DNA of 64,000 nt from RBG-16-57-11 sp964503145 (GTDB taxonomy: Bacteria > Chloroflexota > Anaerolineae > Anaerolineales > UBA4823), in NCBI GenBank assembly GCA_964503145.1, contig CAZCYV010000003.1:124001-188000 (forward strand), written 5' to 3'. The position numbers and the translations under genes are program-made. Every line of letters starts with the position of its first letter. Positions within the stretch are counted from its first letter, which is position 1. A model generated the notes under the pieces. The model ran no database searches. It saw only the letters and a program-made list of their open reading frames with translations, and was not told the origin of the DNA. This document shows positions 53,916 through 62,272 of the stretch, piece by piece.

Positions 53916-55707
53916 GACCCCCGCTCGCAGCAAGCTGGATGCGCTGGGCGAAGCTCTGAGAGAATTGAATGCCTATCCACTGCCAAACGAGGTTCGGGCG
54001 GCGGTATTGAAGGCTCAAAAACAACTGAGTGAAATCTCCCCAGAGGCGCCTTTGGATCAGGAACACGCTCGACTGGCCGCCCTGTATCGAGTGACGCAGG
54101 CATTGGGCACTTCCTTGAACCTGGACGAGGTTCTGACTCAGGTCATGGATGCGGTGATCGGACTCACCGGGGCAGAACGCGGTTTTCTGATGCTTCTCGA
54201 GCCAGAGACCGGCAATTGGCGATTGCGGGCAGCGCGCAACTATAGTCAGGAGACCTTAGGCCCTAAGGATATGGAAGTCAGCCGGACGGTGATCAATTCG
54301 GTAATCGAAAAAGGCAAGGGCGTGATCACCACCGACGCGCAAAGCGACCCGCGCTTCGCCCACCATCACTCGGTTGTCTTTTATGCCCTGCGCTCTATCT
54401 TATGCGCCCCATTGCTGCTGCGGGGAAAAACGATTGGGGCAATTTATGTCGATCATCGCGCCCAGACAGGCGTTTTCACCCCCCAGGATTTGGAGTTGCT
54501 CAGCGCCTTCGCCATCCAGGCTGCCATCGCCATCGAAAACGCCCGCCTTTACACCCGCACCGATCAGGCTTTGGCGCAACGCGTCGCTGAATTGGAAACG
54601 CTGGCGCAAATCGACCGTGAGCTAAACACTCATCTGGACATCGACCGAGTGGTAGAGATCACCCGCAAGTGGGCCAAGGAAATAGAAAATGCCGACCAGG
54701 TGTGGGTGGTGCTCAGAAATGCAGAGGCCAAGATCGAGGCATATCCGAGTGGGTCGGCGCTGCCGGTAGAGGAACTGGTCTCGTCGGCGATGGCCGAAGC
54801 AACACCCCAGGCGTCGAAAACGGAGTCCCCGCCATATTACCTGGCTGCGCCGATCCAACACAGCGGGCGAACTCTGGGCGCCATCTTGTTAGAGCGACAG
54901 GAACCGTTCTCCATCTCCGACATGCGTTTCCTGAGCTACCTGTGCGGGCGAGCGGCCTCGGCGATCGAGAACGCCTTGCTGTATCAGGCCGTTCAGCAGG
55001 CCAACCAGGCCAAAACGAAGTTCGTCTCGGTGGTGACTCACGAACTGCGCATCCCGATGACATCGATCAAGGGGTACACCGATCTGCTGCGCCAGGGCGC
55101 GGTAGGCCCGCTCAACGAGCAACAGCTCAACTTTCTGTCCGTGATTCGCAATAACGTGGATCGCATGTCGGCGCTGGTATCCGATCTCTCGGACATCTCG
55201 CGCATCGAAACCGGGCGGCTGAAGCTGGAGTGCACCTATATCTCGCTGCAGGAACACCTGGATGAAACTGTTTGCAACTTGAGTACCAGGCTGGAAGAAA
55301 AGGAGCAAACGCTCACGCAAGAGGTCCCTGCCGATTTGCCACAGGTCTATGCCGATCCAAACCGCCTAGTGCAGGTGCTGACCAACCTGTTGAGCAATGC
55401 CATCAAATACACCCCCGCCGGGGGCAAAATCCGCGTGACGGCTCAGGCGGAAGAGGCATTCGTAAGGGTGGAAGTAATCGACAATGGAATCGGCATCAGC
55501 GCCGAAGACCAGGAAATGCTCTTCACCCAATTCTTCCGCTCCGAAGATGCGGCGGTGCGCGAACAGCAGGGCTGGGGGCTGGGGTTGAACGTGGCCAAGC
55601 GGCTGGTGGAGCTTATGGGCGGCAAGATTGGCTGCTCCGCAGCCCTGGGCCAGGGCAGCACCTTTTGGTTTACGCTTCCCACTCGGGAAAACCCGTGCAA
55701 TTCATAA
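53902..55707 (+). CDS. Cytoplasmic double-GAF histidine kinase
   Basis: 601 residues with no membrane helix. Residues about 60-205 form a GAF domain (NLDEVLTQVMDAVIGLTGAERG, LCAPLLLRGKTIGAIYVDHR), about 220-370 a second, weaker GAF (HLDIDRVVEITRKWAKEI, YYLAAPIQHSGRTLGAI), then HisKA with VVTHELRIPMTSIKGY and HATPase_c with LLSNAIKYTPAGG, DNGIGISAEDQ and GWGLGLNVAKRLVELMGG. It overlaps the end of nth. It should sense a small ligand or redox signal; no partner regulator with an intact receiver is nearby. Confidence 0.93.
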   Translation: MRMAETPARSKLDALGEALRELNAYPLPNEVRAAVLKAQKQLSEISPEAPLDQEHARLAALYRVTQALGTSLNLDEVLTQVMDAVIGLTGAERGFLMLLEPETGNWRLRAARNYSQETLGPKDMEVSRTVINSVIEKGKGVITTDAQSDPRFAHHHSVVFYALRSILCAPLLLRGKTIGAIYVDHRAQTGVFTPQDLELLSAFAIQAAIAIENARLYTRTDQALAQRVAELETLAQIDRELNTHLDIDRVVEITRKWAKEIENADQVWVVLRNAEAKIEAYPSGSALPVEELVSSAMAEATPQASKTESPPYYLAAPIQHSGRTLGAILLERQEPFSISDMRFLSYLCGRAASAIENALLYQAVQQANQAKTKFVSVVTHELRIPMTSIKGYTDLLRQGAVGPLNEQQLNFLSVIRNNVDRMSALVSDLSDISRIETGRLKLECTYISLQEHLDETVCNLSTRLEEKEQTLTQEVPADLPQVYADPNRLVQVLTNLLSNAIKYTPAGGKIRVTAQAEEAFVRVEVIDNGIGISAEDQEMLFTQFFRSEDAAVREQQGWGLGLNVAKRLVELMGGKIGCSAALGQGSTFWFTLPTRENPCNS

Positions 55708-55719
55708 GGAATCGGCGAG

Positions 55720-56322
55720 ATGAAATCAAGACGCTCTGGCGCCCGTCACCCCTTGTTGTTCTATCGGCGCACGATGGACCGGGTCTGGAAATCCACCCTG
55801 GCGTTGGGGTCAGTGACAGCCATCATCGCCGGTTTCAACCTCATCAAGCCGGTTCAGATCCTGGGAATGTCCAGCGATATTTGGTTAGTGGTGATCGTGG
55901 TGGTCGCTTTTGCGCTCAGCGCGTTCGCTTTCCTGGCGCGGTTCGTGGCTTACGTGCAGGCGCAAAACGAATGCTTGAGAATCGTCACCCCGTTCCTGAG
56001 CTTTCGAATTTCGTATAAGCGCATGCGCAGCGTGCGCCCGGCTCTGACCCAACAACTCTTCCCGCCAGAGAAAGCCAGTTGGGCTCAGCGCAGCTACCTG
56101 GAACCCTTCTACGGCAAAACCGCTCTGGTAGTCGAATTGAGAGGCTTTCCCCTCCCTCCTGCTCTGCTAAAATTGTTCCTGCCAGACACCATGTTTGCCC
56201 AGACGACCACCGGTCTGGTGCTCATGGTGCCCGATTGGATGCAGTTGAGCACCGAAATTGACACTTTTCGCGGCGCCTGGCTGCAAAAAGAAAGTTTCGC
56301 TCGCCTGGGACGACGCACTTAA
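55720..56322 (+). CDS. Small membrane protein of unknown function
   Basis: 200 residues. Two hydrophobic helices (about residues 27-48 and 55-78) are followed by a soluble C-terminal domain with ECLRIVTPFLSFRISYKRMRSVRP, the strand-turn pattern of bacterial PH-like (bPH2) domains, and VVELRGFPLPPALLKLFLP. It begins 12 bp after the double-GAF kinase and is probably co-transcribed with it, so it may be a membrane partner. No firm family was recognised. Confidence 0.6.
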   Translation: MKSRRSGARHPLLFYRRTMDRVWKSTLALGSVTAIIAGFNLIKPVQILGMSSDIWLVVIVVVAFALSAFAFLARFVAYVQAQNECLRIVTPFLSFRISYKRMRSVRPALTQQLFPPEKASWAQRSYLEPFYGKTALVVELRGFPLPPALLKLFLPDTMFAQTTTGLVLMVPDWMQLSTEIDTFRGAWLQKESFARLGRRT

Positions 56323-56490
56323 GAAAATCTAAACCGAGCCTAAAGGGGGCAGAGCAGCTTGTGAGAAATATCACATAAAAAACATGACTTATGACAATGA
56401 CCAGCGAGCCATTTATCCGATATGATACAGGCAGATAACGAGAACAGCTTATTTCCAAAGTTGCTCATCGCTGTTTCCTCCTTTGGCGAA

Positions 56491-56528
56491 AGCCTCCGCC
56501 TGGTCTCCTCACCGTCCCGGCGGAGGCT
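56491..56528. terminator. Strong hairpin between convergent genes
   Basis: AGCCTCCGCC and GGCGGAGGCT form a perfect 10-bp stem around an 18-base loop, between the membrane protein gene (ends 56322) and the minus-strand kinase (ends 56557). No T-run on either strand, so a bidirectional terminator is plausible but not typical. A possible ATGACC-18-TATGAT promoter lies at about 56396-56425. Confidence 0.45.
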
Positions 56529-56556
56529 GCCTTAACAGCCACTTTCGGTTCCCGCT

Positions 56557-58485
56557 TTATAGCTCTTGATCTACTGTGGGCAGGACGATAGTGAAGGTCG
56601 TCCCCTGGCCTAATACCGAGTCGACCCACACCCGGCCCAGATGGTTTTCGACGATTGACTTGACAATCGCCAAACCCAACCCTGTCCCAGGCGCATCCAG
56701 GGGTACGTTACTGGCGCGATAGAACTTATCGAAGATGTACGGCTGATCCGCAGGCGGAATCCCCAATCCATTGTCGGTAACTTGCAGGATGATCTGCCCG
56801 GCTTCGGAGTGCGCCTGTACGGTGATCGTTCCTCCCACCGGCGTATATTTAATCGAGTTAGTGAGAAGATTGTTGAGCATCTGGCGCAGGCGAATGGGGT
56901 TGCCAAGCACCGGGGGCAGGTGATCTGCGATGCTGACCTGCAAATTCTGTGATTTCTCAGCGAAGCGGTTTTTCATGCCATCCAAAGTGTAGTGGATCAG
57001 AGCAGCAAGCGGCACGACCTCTTTACGGACATCGAATCCCGCCTCGATCCGCCCCAGATCGAGCAGGTCATTGATCAGCGCCGTAATATTATGCACACTG
57101 ATCTCAATACGATGGATAAACTCATGCTGCTGGGGATTTAAGGTGCCCACCCGCCCAATCAATTCCACATATCCCAGAATCGCAGTCAGCGGCGAACGCA
57201 GATCATGGGAAACCGTGTTGACGAAGTCGCTCTTGATGCGATCCAACTCTTTCAGGTGGGTGATGTCCTGCATGGTCACGACCAGACCGATTTCCGGCAG
57301 GGAGGTGATCTGCGCATTCAGCACCCGGCCATCTTCCAGCGGAATTTCGAGACGCGATGGCACAGTAGGGTTGGGATCCACCAAAGTTTCCAGCAACTCC
57401 GATGGGGGCAATACTTCGCGCGCCCGCCGACCGATCACATTCTGCTCTGTAATCCCGAAAGCTTCACAGGCTTTGCGGTTGATTAACACCAACCGCCGGT
57501 CATGATCCACCACCACTACTGCCTCTTCGATTCCGGTCAGGATCGTCTCCAGCCTCAATCGCTCGGACTCGGAGCGAGCATACAGGCGCGCGTTCTCGAT
57601 GGCAATAGCGGCGTAATCAGCAAGAGCGCTCAACAGCGTAATGTGATCTTTATCGAAGCTTCTTCCCCGCTGACGGTGGTCAACTTCCAAGATGCCAATC
57701 GCGTGATCCTGAGCAATCAATGGGACATAGAGCAATGAATGAACAAGAAATGCAGTTTTTATCTTTTTAGGAGATTTTTCATTGATTAGCAGAGGTTTGC
57801 CGGTGCGCAATGCCTGCGCCGCAAGCGGATCGCTCACCGGGATTCGGAAGGTGCTGACGATTTCCTGTTGGAAGTTCCGCTCCGCTCGAATGTAAAGTTC
57901 CCCGGTGCTCTCGTCCAGCAAGAGCAGGCTGCCCTCTTCTGCACCGGTTAACTCAACCGCAGCATCCACCACGGAGGCGAGTACGCTGTCCAAATCCAGC
58001 AGCGAGGTGACCTTTTGCCCGATGCGTTCGATTGCCTCCAGGCTGCTCATGCGCTTCTTCAGCGAGGCGGTGTTTTGGCGGGCCTCCAAACGAGCCTGCT
58101 CGATCCAGCGCTGGCGGCGATCCAACGCACGGTCGACTGTTCGTAGCACCTCCTGCGGCTGGAGGGGAATTTCCAGGCAGTCGAAATATCCGTTGCGCAT
58201 TGCCTGCACCACGCCATTTTGAGAAATGCTCTCGGGCAACAGCAATACCGGAAGAAATGGATATCGTCGGGTCAAAGAGCGAACCTGCTCGGAAGAATTC
58301 TGATGATCCGACGCCTCGCTGACGATCACCAGGTCGGGTGCATCTCTCTGCTGCAATACATACTTCGCGTCTTCCCATTCATTCACCTGGGTGACGCGAT
58401 AACCGGCGGGGACGAGCACAGCTTCCCGCAGGGTTCGAGAGACTTCGGAAACAGAGGCGATCAATAAAATATGTGCGTTGGCCAT
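56557..58485 (-). CDS. Pseudo-receiver, GAF and PAS histidine kinase
   Basis: 642 residues. Residues 1-125 have a receiver-like pattern (HILLIASVSEV, PDLVIVSEASD, VVQAMRNGYFDCLEIPL), but the acidic pair is missing, the phosphoacceptor aspartate is S56 and the switch lysine is I106. A coiled coil (about 120-150) leads to a GAF domain (about 155-300), a PAS domain (about 310-410, EAVVVVDHDRRLVLINRKAC), HisKA with H427 in VSHDLRSPLTAILGY, and HATPase_c (NNLLTNSIKYTPVGG, DNGLGIPPADQ, GTGLGLAIVKS). The kinase half looks fully active; the N-terminal domain cannot be phosphorylated normally. Confidence 0.93.
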   Translation of the reverse strand: MANAHILLIASVSEVSRTLREAVLVPAGYRVTQVNEWEDAKYVLQQRDAPDLVIVSEASDHQNSSEQVRSLTRRYPFLPVLLLPESISQNGVVQAMRNGYFDCLEIPLQPQEVLRTVDRALDRRQRWIEQARLEARQNTASLKKRMSSLEAIERIGQKVTSLLDLDSVLASVVDAAVELTGAEEGSLLLLDESTGELYIRAERNFQQEIVSTFRIPVSDPLAAQALRTGKPLLINEKSPKKIKTAFLVHSLLYVPLIAQDHAIGILEVDHRQRGRSFDKDHITLLSALADYAAIAIENARLYARSESERLRLETILTGIEEAVVVVDHDRRLVLINRKACEAFGITEQNVIGRRAREVLPPSELLETLVDPNPTVPSRLEIPLEDGRVLNAQITSLPEIGLVVTMQDITHLKELDRIKSDFVNTVSHDLRSPLTAILGYVELIGRVGTLNPQQHEFIHRIEISVHNITALINDLLDLGRIEAGFDVRKEVVPLAALIHYTLDGMKNRFAEKSQNLQVSIADHLPPVLGNPIRLRQMLNNLLTNSIKYTPVGGTITVQAHSEAGQIILQVTDNGLGIPPADQPYIFDKFYRASNVPLDAPGTGLGLAIVKSIVENHLGRVWVDSVLGQGTTFTIVLPTVDQEL

Positions 58486-58614
58486 TTAGAAGACAGACTC
58501 TTCACCCACACTCAGATAACTAAAGCCATAAAACGGATTTCCTCGGCGTTTGGCACATGTCCATTCGATTTGTGATTCGATCCAGGTTCAGCCATGGCCA
58601 GCGCCGGCCTTCGC

Positions 58615-59787
58615 TCAATCTGTTTTGTTCAGCGACTCGACCAGGTTCGAAATCGTATGCAAATTCTTCACCGCCGAACGGAGGACGCTCTTCTGCGCCG
58701 CATTCAGGCGCATCGTTTCCCCAATCAGCATGTGGTCAATCGTCGCGGTGACTTCTGCCAAAGGTTTGACCAACTGTTTTTGCAGGTTTGCAATCAATTC
58801 GGCTTTTTTTCGCTCGTTGGCCTGAGCTGCTTCTGCAGCCTGTTGTAATGAACGAGCGCGCTCCTCCAACACACGGAATAGTCTGGCATTGACTAACGAA
58901 ATCGAAGCATAATCAGCGACGGCCTCTAGCAAAGTGCGGTTACTGGGACTGAATGGATTGGGAGCTTTGCGAACCACAACCAGCAATCCCATCACTTCCT
59001 TCTTGAGTTTTACCGGCACCACCAGGGCTGATTGCCCAAGCTGCGAAACCTTAAATCGCGTCAAAGGCTCCCCTGAGATCGAGAGCGTCTCGCCAGATAG
59101 CGCTACCAGGGAGCTGATTCCATCATCCCAGGGCTGATTGACCTTGGAAGCAATCGACTTAGGCAAATTGCGCTGCGCAGCCAGGCGAAAGACTTTGGTG
59201 CGCTCCTCCCGCAACAGAAGCCAGCCGCAGTCCGCTTCGGTGACGTAAACCGCGCCTTCCACAATTTTTTCGAACAACTCGCGCTGATTGGTGATCGAAG
59301 TCACTGCCTTACCGATGGCAAAGATGGTGGTCAGCTCTCGAACCCGCTGTTGAAGCTCGTCATTCGTCTGCTTCAACTGGCGCGCCAGGGTCTCGCGCTC
59401 GCGGCGGGCGCGCACCTGCTTGAGCACCCGTTCCACTGCCGCAACCACCTCGGCCTCGCGCATCGGCCAGAGCAAATAATCGGTCGCCCCCAACCGAAAT
59501 GCCTGAACCAGATCACCCTCCATGCCTTTATGGGCAATCACAATCACCGGGGCGTACACACCCTGGGAGTTCAGCGCCACCAACAAATCTTTGCCGCTCA
59601 GATCCGGCAAATTCATATTAGTGATGATGATATCCGGCGCGTAGCGGCTGGCTTCTTGAATCGCCAGCGAAGCAGCGTGCGTCACCTGAACCTGATAGCC
59701 CATCGCCTGCAAAGTCTGACGGGCTACCAGATCGCTGATTTCCGGATCGCTTTCGACCAGTAGAATTCGCTCCCGAGCGCTCTTCAT
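58615..59787 (-). CDS. Degenerate receiver, GAF domain and HisKA-like tail protein
   Basis: 390 residues. The receiver keeps two acidic residues (LLVESDPE), but N57 replaces the phosphoacceptor (IIITNMNLPDLSG), A85 replaces the switch Thr and W107 the lysine (YLLWPM). A coiled coil (about 115-150) and a GAF domain (about 155-310, ADCGWLLLREE, SALVVPVKLKKEVMGLLVVV) follow. The C-terminal 70 residues resemble a HisKA dimerisation helix pair (NLQKQLVKPLAEVTATIDHML), but with lysine at the histidine site and no ATPase domain. It sits 129 bp upstream of the pseudo-receiver kinase and may form mixed dimers with it. Confidence 0.88.
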   Translation of the reverse strand: MKSARERILLVESDPEISDLVARQTLQAMGYQVQVTHAASLAIQEASRYAPDIIITNMNLPDLSGKDLLVALNSQGVYAPVIVIAHKGMEGDLVQAFRLGATDYLLWPMREAEVVAAVERVLKQVRARRERETLARQLKQTNDELQQRVRELTTIFAIGKAVTSITNQRELFEKIVEGAVYVTEADCGWLLLREERTKVFRLAAQRNLPKSIASKVNQPWDDGISSLVALSGETLSISGEPLTRFKVSQLGQSALVVPVKLKKEVMGLLVVVRKAPNPFSPSNRTLLEAVADYASISLVNARLFRVLEERARSLQQAAEAAQANERKKAELIANLQKQLVKPLAEVTATIDHMLIGETMRLNAAQKSVLRSAVKNLHTISNLVESLNKTD

Positions 59788-59796
59788 CGCTATATA

Positions 59797-59802
59797 ATCA
59801 TA
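59797..59802 (-). promoter_or_regulatory. -10 element of the degenerate receiver gene
   Basis: Minus-strand TGCTATGAT gives an extended -10 about 9 bp before the ATG at 59787, so the transcript would be almost leaderless. No -35 seen. Confidence 0.4.
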
Positions 59803-59895
59803 GCACGGTTAGGCAAAAAACGGGAGGCGATTACCCAAAACCGATGTCCACAAGTTCCGCCTCAGTTAGAATTCTATAAATATCGTCTTAAAGGC

Positions 59896-59925
59896 TTGAC
59901 TTTGCCTCACTCAAAAAGATACAAT
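59896..59925 (+). promoter_or_regulatory. Promoter of the baeRF-family gene
   Basis: TTGACT (59896-59901), an 18-bp spacer and TACAAT (59920-59925). Expected start near 59932, leaving an unusually long leader of about 185 bases before the ATG at 60118. The rest of the 59788-60117 gap holds only this promoter and the leader ORF listed next. Confidence 0.6.
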
Positions 59926-59985
59926 ATAAGTGCATATAAGATTTTCTTTGGGGGTGTGGTCTATCTCAACAGCGAGGAGTTGTTA

Positions 59986-60090
59986 ATGGCACGCTTCTCA
60001 GTTATGCTCAGCTCTCCCTCTTGCCCGCCATGGGCGTCGATTGAGAACAAGGTTATTCCCGCTTGCCTTTCATCCATTTTGCCCTGTTAA
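59986..60090 (+). CDS. Possible 34-residue leader peptide
   Basis: An ATG at 59986 follows GAGGAG by six bases and opens a 34-residue frame (MARFSVMLSSPSCPPW...) with three cysteines, ending 27 bp before the next gene. It lies wholly in the leader of the baeRF-family gene. The longer 64-residue frame beginning at 59896 starts in the promoter and is rejected. No homologue is known to me; it could be a regulatory upstream ORF or chance. Confidence 0.3.
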   Translation: MARFSVMLSSPSCPPWASIENKVIPACLSSILPC

Positions 60091-60117
60091 AACTTTAGAT
60101 CCAAATAGGAGGCAACC

Positions 60118-61218
60118 ATGTTATCCGATCGTGATGTGCAGGAATTGCTTCACTATCAACCTTCGCAACCGGTGCTCAGCATCTATCTGAACACCGATCC
60201 TGCTGAAGGCAACGCAGACGCTTACAAACTGCGGTTGCGCACCATGCTCAAAGATGTAGAAATGGCCGAAGATGTTGAAGCCGTCCTGCGCTATTTCGAA
60301 CATGAGCACGATTGGTCGGGCCGCAGCGTCGCCGTGTTCTCCTGTGCAGCGGATGGGTTTTTCAAGTCTTTTCCATTGGCGGTGTCTACGCGTGACCGCG
60401 TACGGATCAATGATCGCCCTTATGTCAAACCTCTGGCCGATTTGTTGGATTCCTATGGAGGGTATGGCGTCGTACTGGTAGATAAACAGGGCGCCCGGCT
60501 GTTCTACTTCCACCTGGGAGAACTTCGAGAACAGGAAGGCGTGGTCGGCGAAGCAATACGCCATACCAAGCGCGGCGGCGGTTCACAGGCAGCCGGCCGA
60601 CGCGGCGGAACCGCTGGTCAGACGGATTACGAAGAGGAGGTGGCCGAGCGAAACGTAAAGGAGGCTGTCGAAGCTGCCACCCGCTTCTTCGCTGAGAACA
60701 ACGTGCGTCGGATTCTAATTGGCGGTACAGAGGAAAATGTGGCCTTGTTTCGCAGCCACCTGCCAAAGGCCTGGCAGAGTCTGGTCATGGGGACATTTTC
60801 GATCCCTATGAACGCCAGCCATGTGGAGGTTTTGGAACGCGCGATGCAGGTTGGGAAAGAGGCTGAACGCCGACGGGAATCGCAGTTGGTGGATACAATC
60901 GTCACCAACGCCGCTAAAGGTCGCGGCGGCGTGGTCGGATTGGAAGACACCTTGAGCGCTATCCGCGAAGGGCGGGTTCAGAGCTTGGTCATTCGAGACG
61001 GCTACCGCGCCCCTGGATTCCGCTGCAAAAGCTGCGGATATATCTCATCGCTGCCGATGGGCGCCTGTCCCTTCTGCGATGGCGAAACCGAGCAAATCCC
61101 GGATGCTGTGGAACTCGCCGTGCGCCAGGTGATGCAGTCTGGCGGCGAAGTCGAAGTGCTGCACAACGATCAAATACGTAATGGCTTTGGTCAGATTGGA
61201 GCTTTGCTACGATATTAG
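60118..61218 (+). CDS. Bacterial archaeo-eukaryotic release-factor-like (baeRF/Vms1-like) protein
   Basis: 366 residues with a perfect AGGAGG five bases before the ATG. The N-terminus (PVLSIYLNTDPAEG, SGRSVAVFSCAADGF) and the central domain (YGVVLVDKQGARLFYFHLGELRE) are typical of the baeRF families related to eRF1. Residues 151-168 form a basic, glycine-rich loop containing GGGSQ (153-157) and GGTAGQ (163-168), where eRF1 carries GGQ. The C-terminal domain has C303, C306, C317 and C320 as a zinc ribbon (RCKSCGYI, GACPFCDG). Relatives act in ribosome rescue or peptidyl-tRNA cleavage; this one is untested. Confidence 0.82.
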   Translation: MLSDRDVQELLHYQPSQPVLSIYLNTDPAEGNADAYKLRLRTMLKDVEMAEDVEAVLRYFEHEHDWSGRSVAVFSCAADGFFKSFPLAVSTRDRVRINDRPYVKPLADLLDSYGGYGVVLVDKQGARLFYFHLGELREQEGVVGEAIRHTKRGGGSQAAGRRGGTAGQTDYEEEVAERNVKEAVEAATRFFAENNVRRILIGGTEENVALFRSHLPKAWQSLVMGTFSIPMNASHVEVLERAMQVGKEAERRRESQLVDTIVTNAAKGRGGVVGLEDTLSAIREGRVQSLVIRDGYRAPGFRCKSCGYISSLPMGACPFCDGETEQIPDAVELAVRQVMQSGGEVEVLHNDQIRNGFGQIGALLRY

Positions 61219-61234
61219 ACTGGCTTGACTATCT

Positions 61235-61279
61235 CAGGGGATTGGCAGGACAATTGCCCCGCCAATCCCCTGGCTTTTT
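61235..61279 (+). terminator. Rho-independent terminator of the baeRF-family gene
   Basis: CAGGGGATTGGC and GCCAATCCCCTG form a perfect 12-bp stem with a 14-base loop, followed by GGCTTTTT. It begins 16 bp after the stop codon at 61218. Confidence 0.92.
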
Positions 61280-61287
61280 AATTGCGG

Positions 61288-62016
61288 CTAACTGGCAAGG
61301 AAAATCCATTCAGGCGAATCCGGCGTGAAGGGGGAACCATCGAAGCCGCCAAACGACTGCACCTGCCCAAATCCGGCGGAGCGAATCTGCTCCAGGTACT
61401 GCGCGGCTGGCGTCAGATCATGCTTCGATTGAACCGCCAGGCGCGTGACGGTCCCATCTGGTTTCAGATGGTCATAAAACCAATCCAGGATGAACGCCTG
61501 GCGTGTGCGCCGCCAGGCGCTGCTCACTTGCACAGGCTGGCCATCCAACGGATGACGAAAAATATCTTCCAGCTCCGCTGAGGATCGTGAAGGCAGTCTG
61601 CGCAGCCAGTCCGGGTTGGGCAAACTGGCGGCGAAAACGCCCCCAGGGGTGAGATGCTGGCGCGCACAGCTCAGAACAGCCTGCCGATCCTCGAACGAAA
61701 GAGTGCTGAAAGTGTTGCAGGGCATGAGGATCAGATCGAACGCCCTCGAAAGATGGAAGCAAGTGAAATCCGCCTGAAATATCAGCACAGACCGGCGCAA
61801 TTCCACAGGCAAGGAGTCCCTCAGGAATGCCAGCATCTCAGCATTGCGATCCAGACCGACAACCATACGCCCGGAACGCGCCAGCGGCAACAACACCCGC
61901 CCCGTACCACAGCCCAATTCCAGGATCGCGCCGGGATGCTCAGCGGCGAGGTCGAGCCAGAAGGAGAGATCCTCATTGTGCAAGCTGTGATGAGCATGAT
62001 AGAAATACGGCAACAT
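61288..62016 (-). CDS. Class I SAM-dependent methyltransferase
   Basis: 242 residues. Motif I is AILELGCGTGRVLLPLA near residue 30, followed by VGLDRNAEML, FDLILMPCNTFSTLS and LTPGGVFAASLPNPDWL. This is a small stand-alone Methyltransf_25-type enzyme. It lies alone between the terminator and the divergent tRNA promoter, so context gives no substrate. The extreme N-terminus (YFYHAHHSLHNEDLSFW) is histidine-rich. Confidence 0.88.
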   Translation of the reverse strand: MLPYFYHAHHSLHNEDLSFWLDLAAEHPGAILELGCGTGRVLLPLARSGRMVVGLDRNAEMLAFLRDSLPVELRRSVLIFQADFTCFHLSRAFDLILMPCNTFSTLSFEDRQAVLSCARQHLTPGGVFAASLPNPDWLRRLPSRSSAELEDIFRHPLDGQPVQVSSAWRRTRQAFILDWFYDHLKPDGTVTRLAVQSKHDLTPAAQYLEQIRSAGFGQVQSFGGFDGSPFTPDSPEWIFLAS

Positions 62017-62096
62017 TGCTCATCCTTACAAACAGCACCGCAGAGTACATCGCAAACTCTTTACAAGTGGAACAGCAAATTCCATACAGATGCTCC

Positions 62097-62126
62097 TTGA
62101 CGGTAGAGAGTACTTCGCATTATACT
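62097..62126 (+). promoter_or_regulatory. Promoter of the tRNA-Pro gene
   Basis: TTGACG (62097-62102), an 18-bp spacer and TATACT (62121-62126). Expected start near 62133, only a few bases before the mature tRNA end. Confidence 0.7.
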
Positions 62127-62135
62127 CACCGTACT

Positions 62136-62209
62136 CGGGGTGTGGCGCAGTTCGGTAGCGCACCGCGTTTGGGACGCGGGGGTCGGCGGTTCGAGTCCGC
62201 CCGCCCCGA
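62136..62209 (+). tRNA. tRNA-Pro (anticodon TGG)
   Basis: 74 bases fold as a cloverleaf. The acceptor stem is CGGGGTG with CGCCCCG (one G-U pair) and discriminator A; the D arm is GCGCAGTTCGGTAGCGC; the anticodon stem-loop is CCGCG-TTTGGGA-CGCGG; the T arm contains GGTTCGAGTCC. Anticodon TGG reads proline codons. The 3' CCA is not encoded. Confidence 0.97.
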
Positions 62210-62272
62210 CTACAGCCGACAGTCGCGGCATACACAATAAAATCCAAATGATCACCTCTGTGGAGGGGATGA

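Noticed and set aside
59896..60090. 64-codon reading of the baeRF leader
   Set aside because: Its start codon is the TTG of the promoter -35 box, so it cannot be on the transcript; only the internal 34-codon frame has a ribosome-binding site.
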